Part shown: piece by piece, positions 62,966-64,000 of the stretch
Layout of the letters: each line of letters opens with the position of its first letter
Numbering within the stretch: position 1 is the stretch's first letter
Assembly (NCBI GenBank): GCA_933228675.1
Contig: OW121740.1
Location: 159,088,486-159,152,485, forward strand
Length of the DNA stretch: 64,000 nucleotides
DNA from: Stomorhina lunata
Taxonomy: Eukaryota > Arthropoda > Insecta > Diptera > Rhiniidae
Reading direction: 5' to 3'
Translations under genes and position numbers: made by a program
Notes under the pieces: generated by a model
Seen by the model: the letters and a program-made list of their open reading frames with translations, nothing else
Databases searched by the model: none
Told to the model about the DNA's origin: nothing

Positions 62966-64000
62966 AACGACAAGCGGGGAACGCTAATTCAAGTACACTG
63001 AATCCACTGGGGCTAACTGTTCTCTTAGATTGGGTTTAATTTTCGAGATATAGCTTTGTTTTACCATCACTGAGAAAAATTTTTTAAATTTATTCACTAA
63101 ATGATGTAATATACGAAGGTAAACATAAAGCATGAATCGACCAAAAACTCGATTTTTATTTTTTTTTTGTTGTTGTTTACCACTTTTTGGAAATAAACCA
63201 TTCAATTGTTGTATTTCTATTAAAAAAAATTTATATAAATAGTGTGTGTCTGTAAAAAAATGTTAAGGAAAATATTTTACGGTTTCAATTGAATAAAATT
63301 ATTAAGCATATTGCCCCACTGTATTTAAAAGCCATAACCAAAGCAATTCATTTTAATAAAACAAACCTCTCACAGATATTTCCTTTGATACCAACACAAA
63401 GATATGTAAAGTAGCTCGAAAAAAAAAAGAATTTAGGCAAATTTAAATTTCTTAAACTTGTTGTCAAATAAACCCAACAGTTCCAAAAATAATTTTAAAA
63501 TAAAGTTTTAAAAAATAAAATAGACAAAAGAAGAAATGGGGTTTTTAAAGAACTACTTTTAACCTTAATGACAAGCTCTTATAAATAATAAATATCTAAT
63601 TTTACTGCTTACAGAGCTAGCCCTTACTCCCTTGAAACTGTTGGGTAAAATACAAGGACATGTCTGTAGGTTTGTGTTTAAAATTTTGGGTGCATGTCAT
63701 AAACTACAGCACGTGTAAACTGGCTTAAACTCTTTTATTCCATGTTTACTTATGTAAATACGTATAAAAAAATGTGTATGTGTGTGAGTCTATTAAACCA
63801 GCTCACGATATAATGTTAACCCAGGTCACCATTTCGGTTAAGGAAGTAAATAACATTAAGGATTTGCTGCGGAAAGCTCGTTTAGCTATAATGTGTTTTG
63901 GTGTTTGTCTGCATTGCATGCAAATGAGTGTAAGTGTATGTATGTATGTATATAAATGAATGTGTGCAAGAGTTACAAAGGACTTAAAGGATTTTTTATA
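62966..64000. other. Non-coding spacer
   Basis: No gene is recognised. The small plus-strand frame at 63774-63959 lies between TGTG/TATG tracts and has no recognisable domain. The minus-strand frame at 62984-63205 begins in AT-rich DNA and looks spurious. Confidence 0.5.

Noticed and set aside
63774..63959. 61-codon plus-strand frame as a possible exon
   Set aside because: It begins and ends in TG-rich microsatellite DNA, lacks a recognisable domain, and has no convincing splice signals.

Overview
This 64-kb window contains no protein-coding gene that I can support. It is very AT-rich and consists mainly of minisatellite and satellite arrays, separated by 0.5-1.7 kb stretches of ordinary non-coding DNA that carry poly-T runs and CA/GT, TATG, GAT and CAGA microsatellites. 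I infer a higher fly (Diptera, probably a calyptrate such as a blow fly or house-fly relative). The inference rests on base composition, microsatellite types, and interspersed repeats with (GTCY)n tracts, recurring 'gaccgattttgac'-type phrases and a GGGTATAA end. The absence of exons over 64 kb fits a giant intron or gene-poor heterochromatin; the sequence alone cannot separate these.

Layout. 1-1.5 kb: diverged ~190-bp tandem repeat. 2.0-6.3 kb: a 29-bp array (type A), homogeneous and bordered on both sides by a ~360-bp direct repeat, followed by a decaying second array. 7.8-11.9, 14.1-18.4 and 19.4-22.2 kb: 31-bp arrays (type B), the last with a ~155-bp five-monomer higher-order repeat and an inverted tail to 22.7 kb. 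23.7-26.4 kb: a very uniform 12-bp array of about 230 copies. 28.1-34.0 kb: a self-complementary 15-bp array (about 380 copies). 35.7-42.3 kb: 31-bp (C) and 28-bp (D) arrays in a mirror-image layout, C+ D+ unique C+ | C- D- C-, with a perfect inverted repeat at the switch point. 43.3-53.1 kb: more type C arrays, mostly inverted, with nested palindromes at 50.4 kb. 54.3-57.5 kb: 28-bp array (G). 59.2-62.0 kb: 29-bp array (H). Related interspersed elements lie at 13.3-14.1 kb (minus orientation) and 62.2-63.0 kb (plus orientation), each touching an array.

Two results stand out. First, arrays A, B, C, D, G and H have different spacers but the same period (28-31 bp) and the same A/T-rich near-palindromic core built around TTTT-nn-ATAG-AAAA. 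They look like one minisatellite superfamily that has diversified and been inverted repeatedly. Second, a ~0.6-kb foldback element at 47.6-48.25 kb interrupts a type C array. Its right arm has every conserved core residue of a type I hammerhead self-cleaving ribozyme (48098-48143), while its left arm lacks most of that motif through a 51-nt deletion. The arrangement suggests a Penelope-like element reduced to two inverted pseudo-LTRs, or a related non-autonomous retroelement.

Most open reading frames in the window are by-products of repeats whose period is a multiple of three, or of stop-poor repeats. I found no tRNA, rRNA, CRISPR array or bacterial-type signal.
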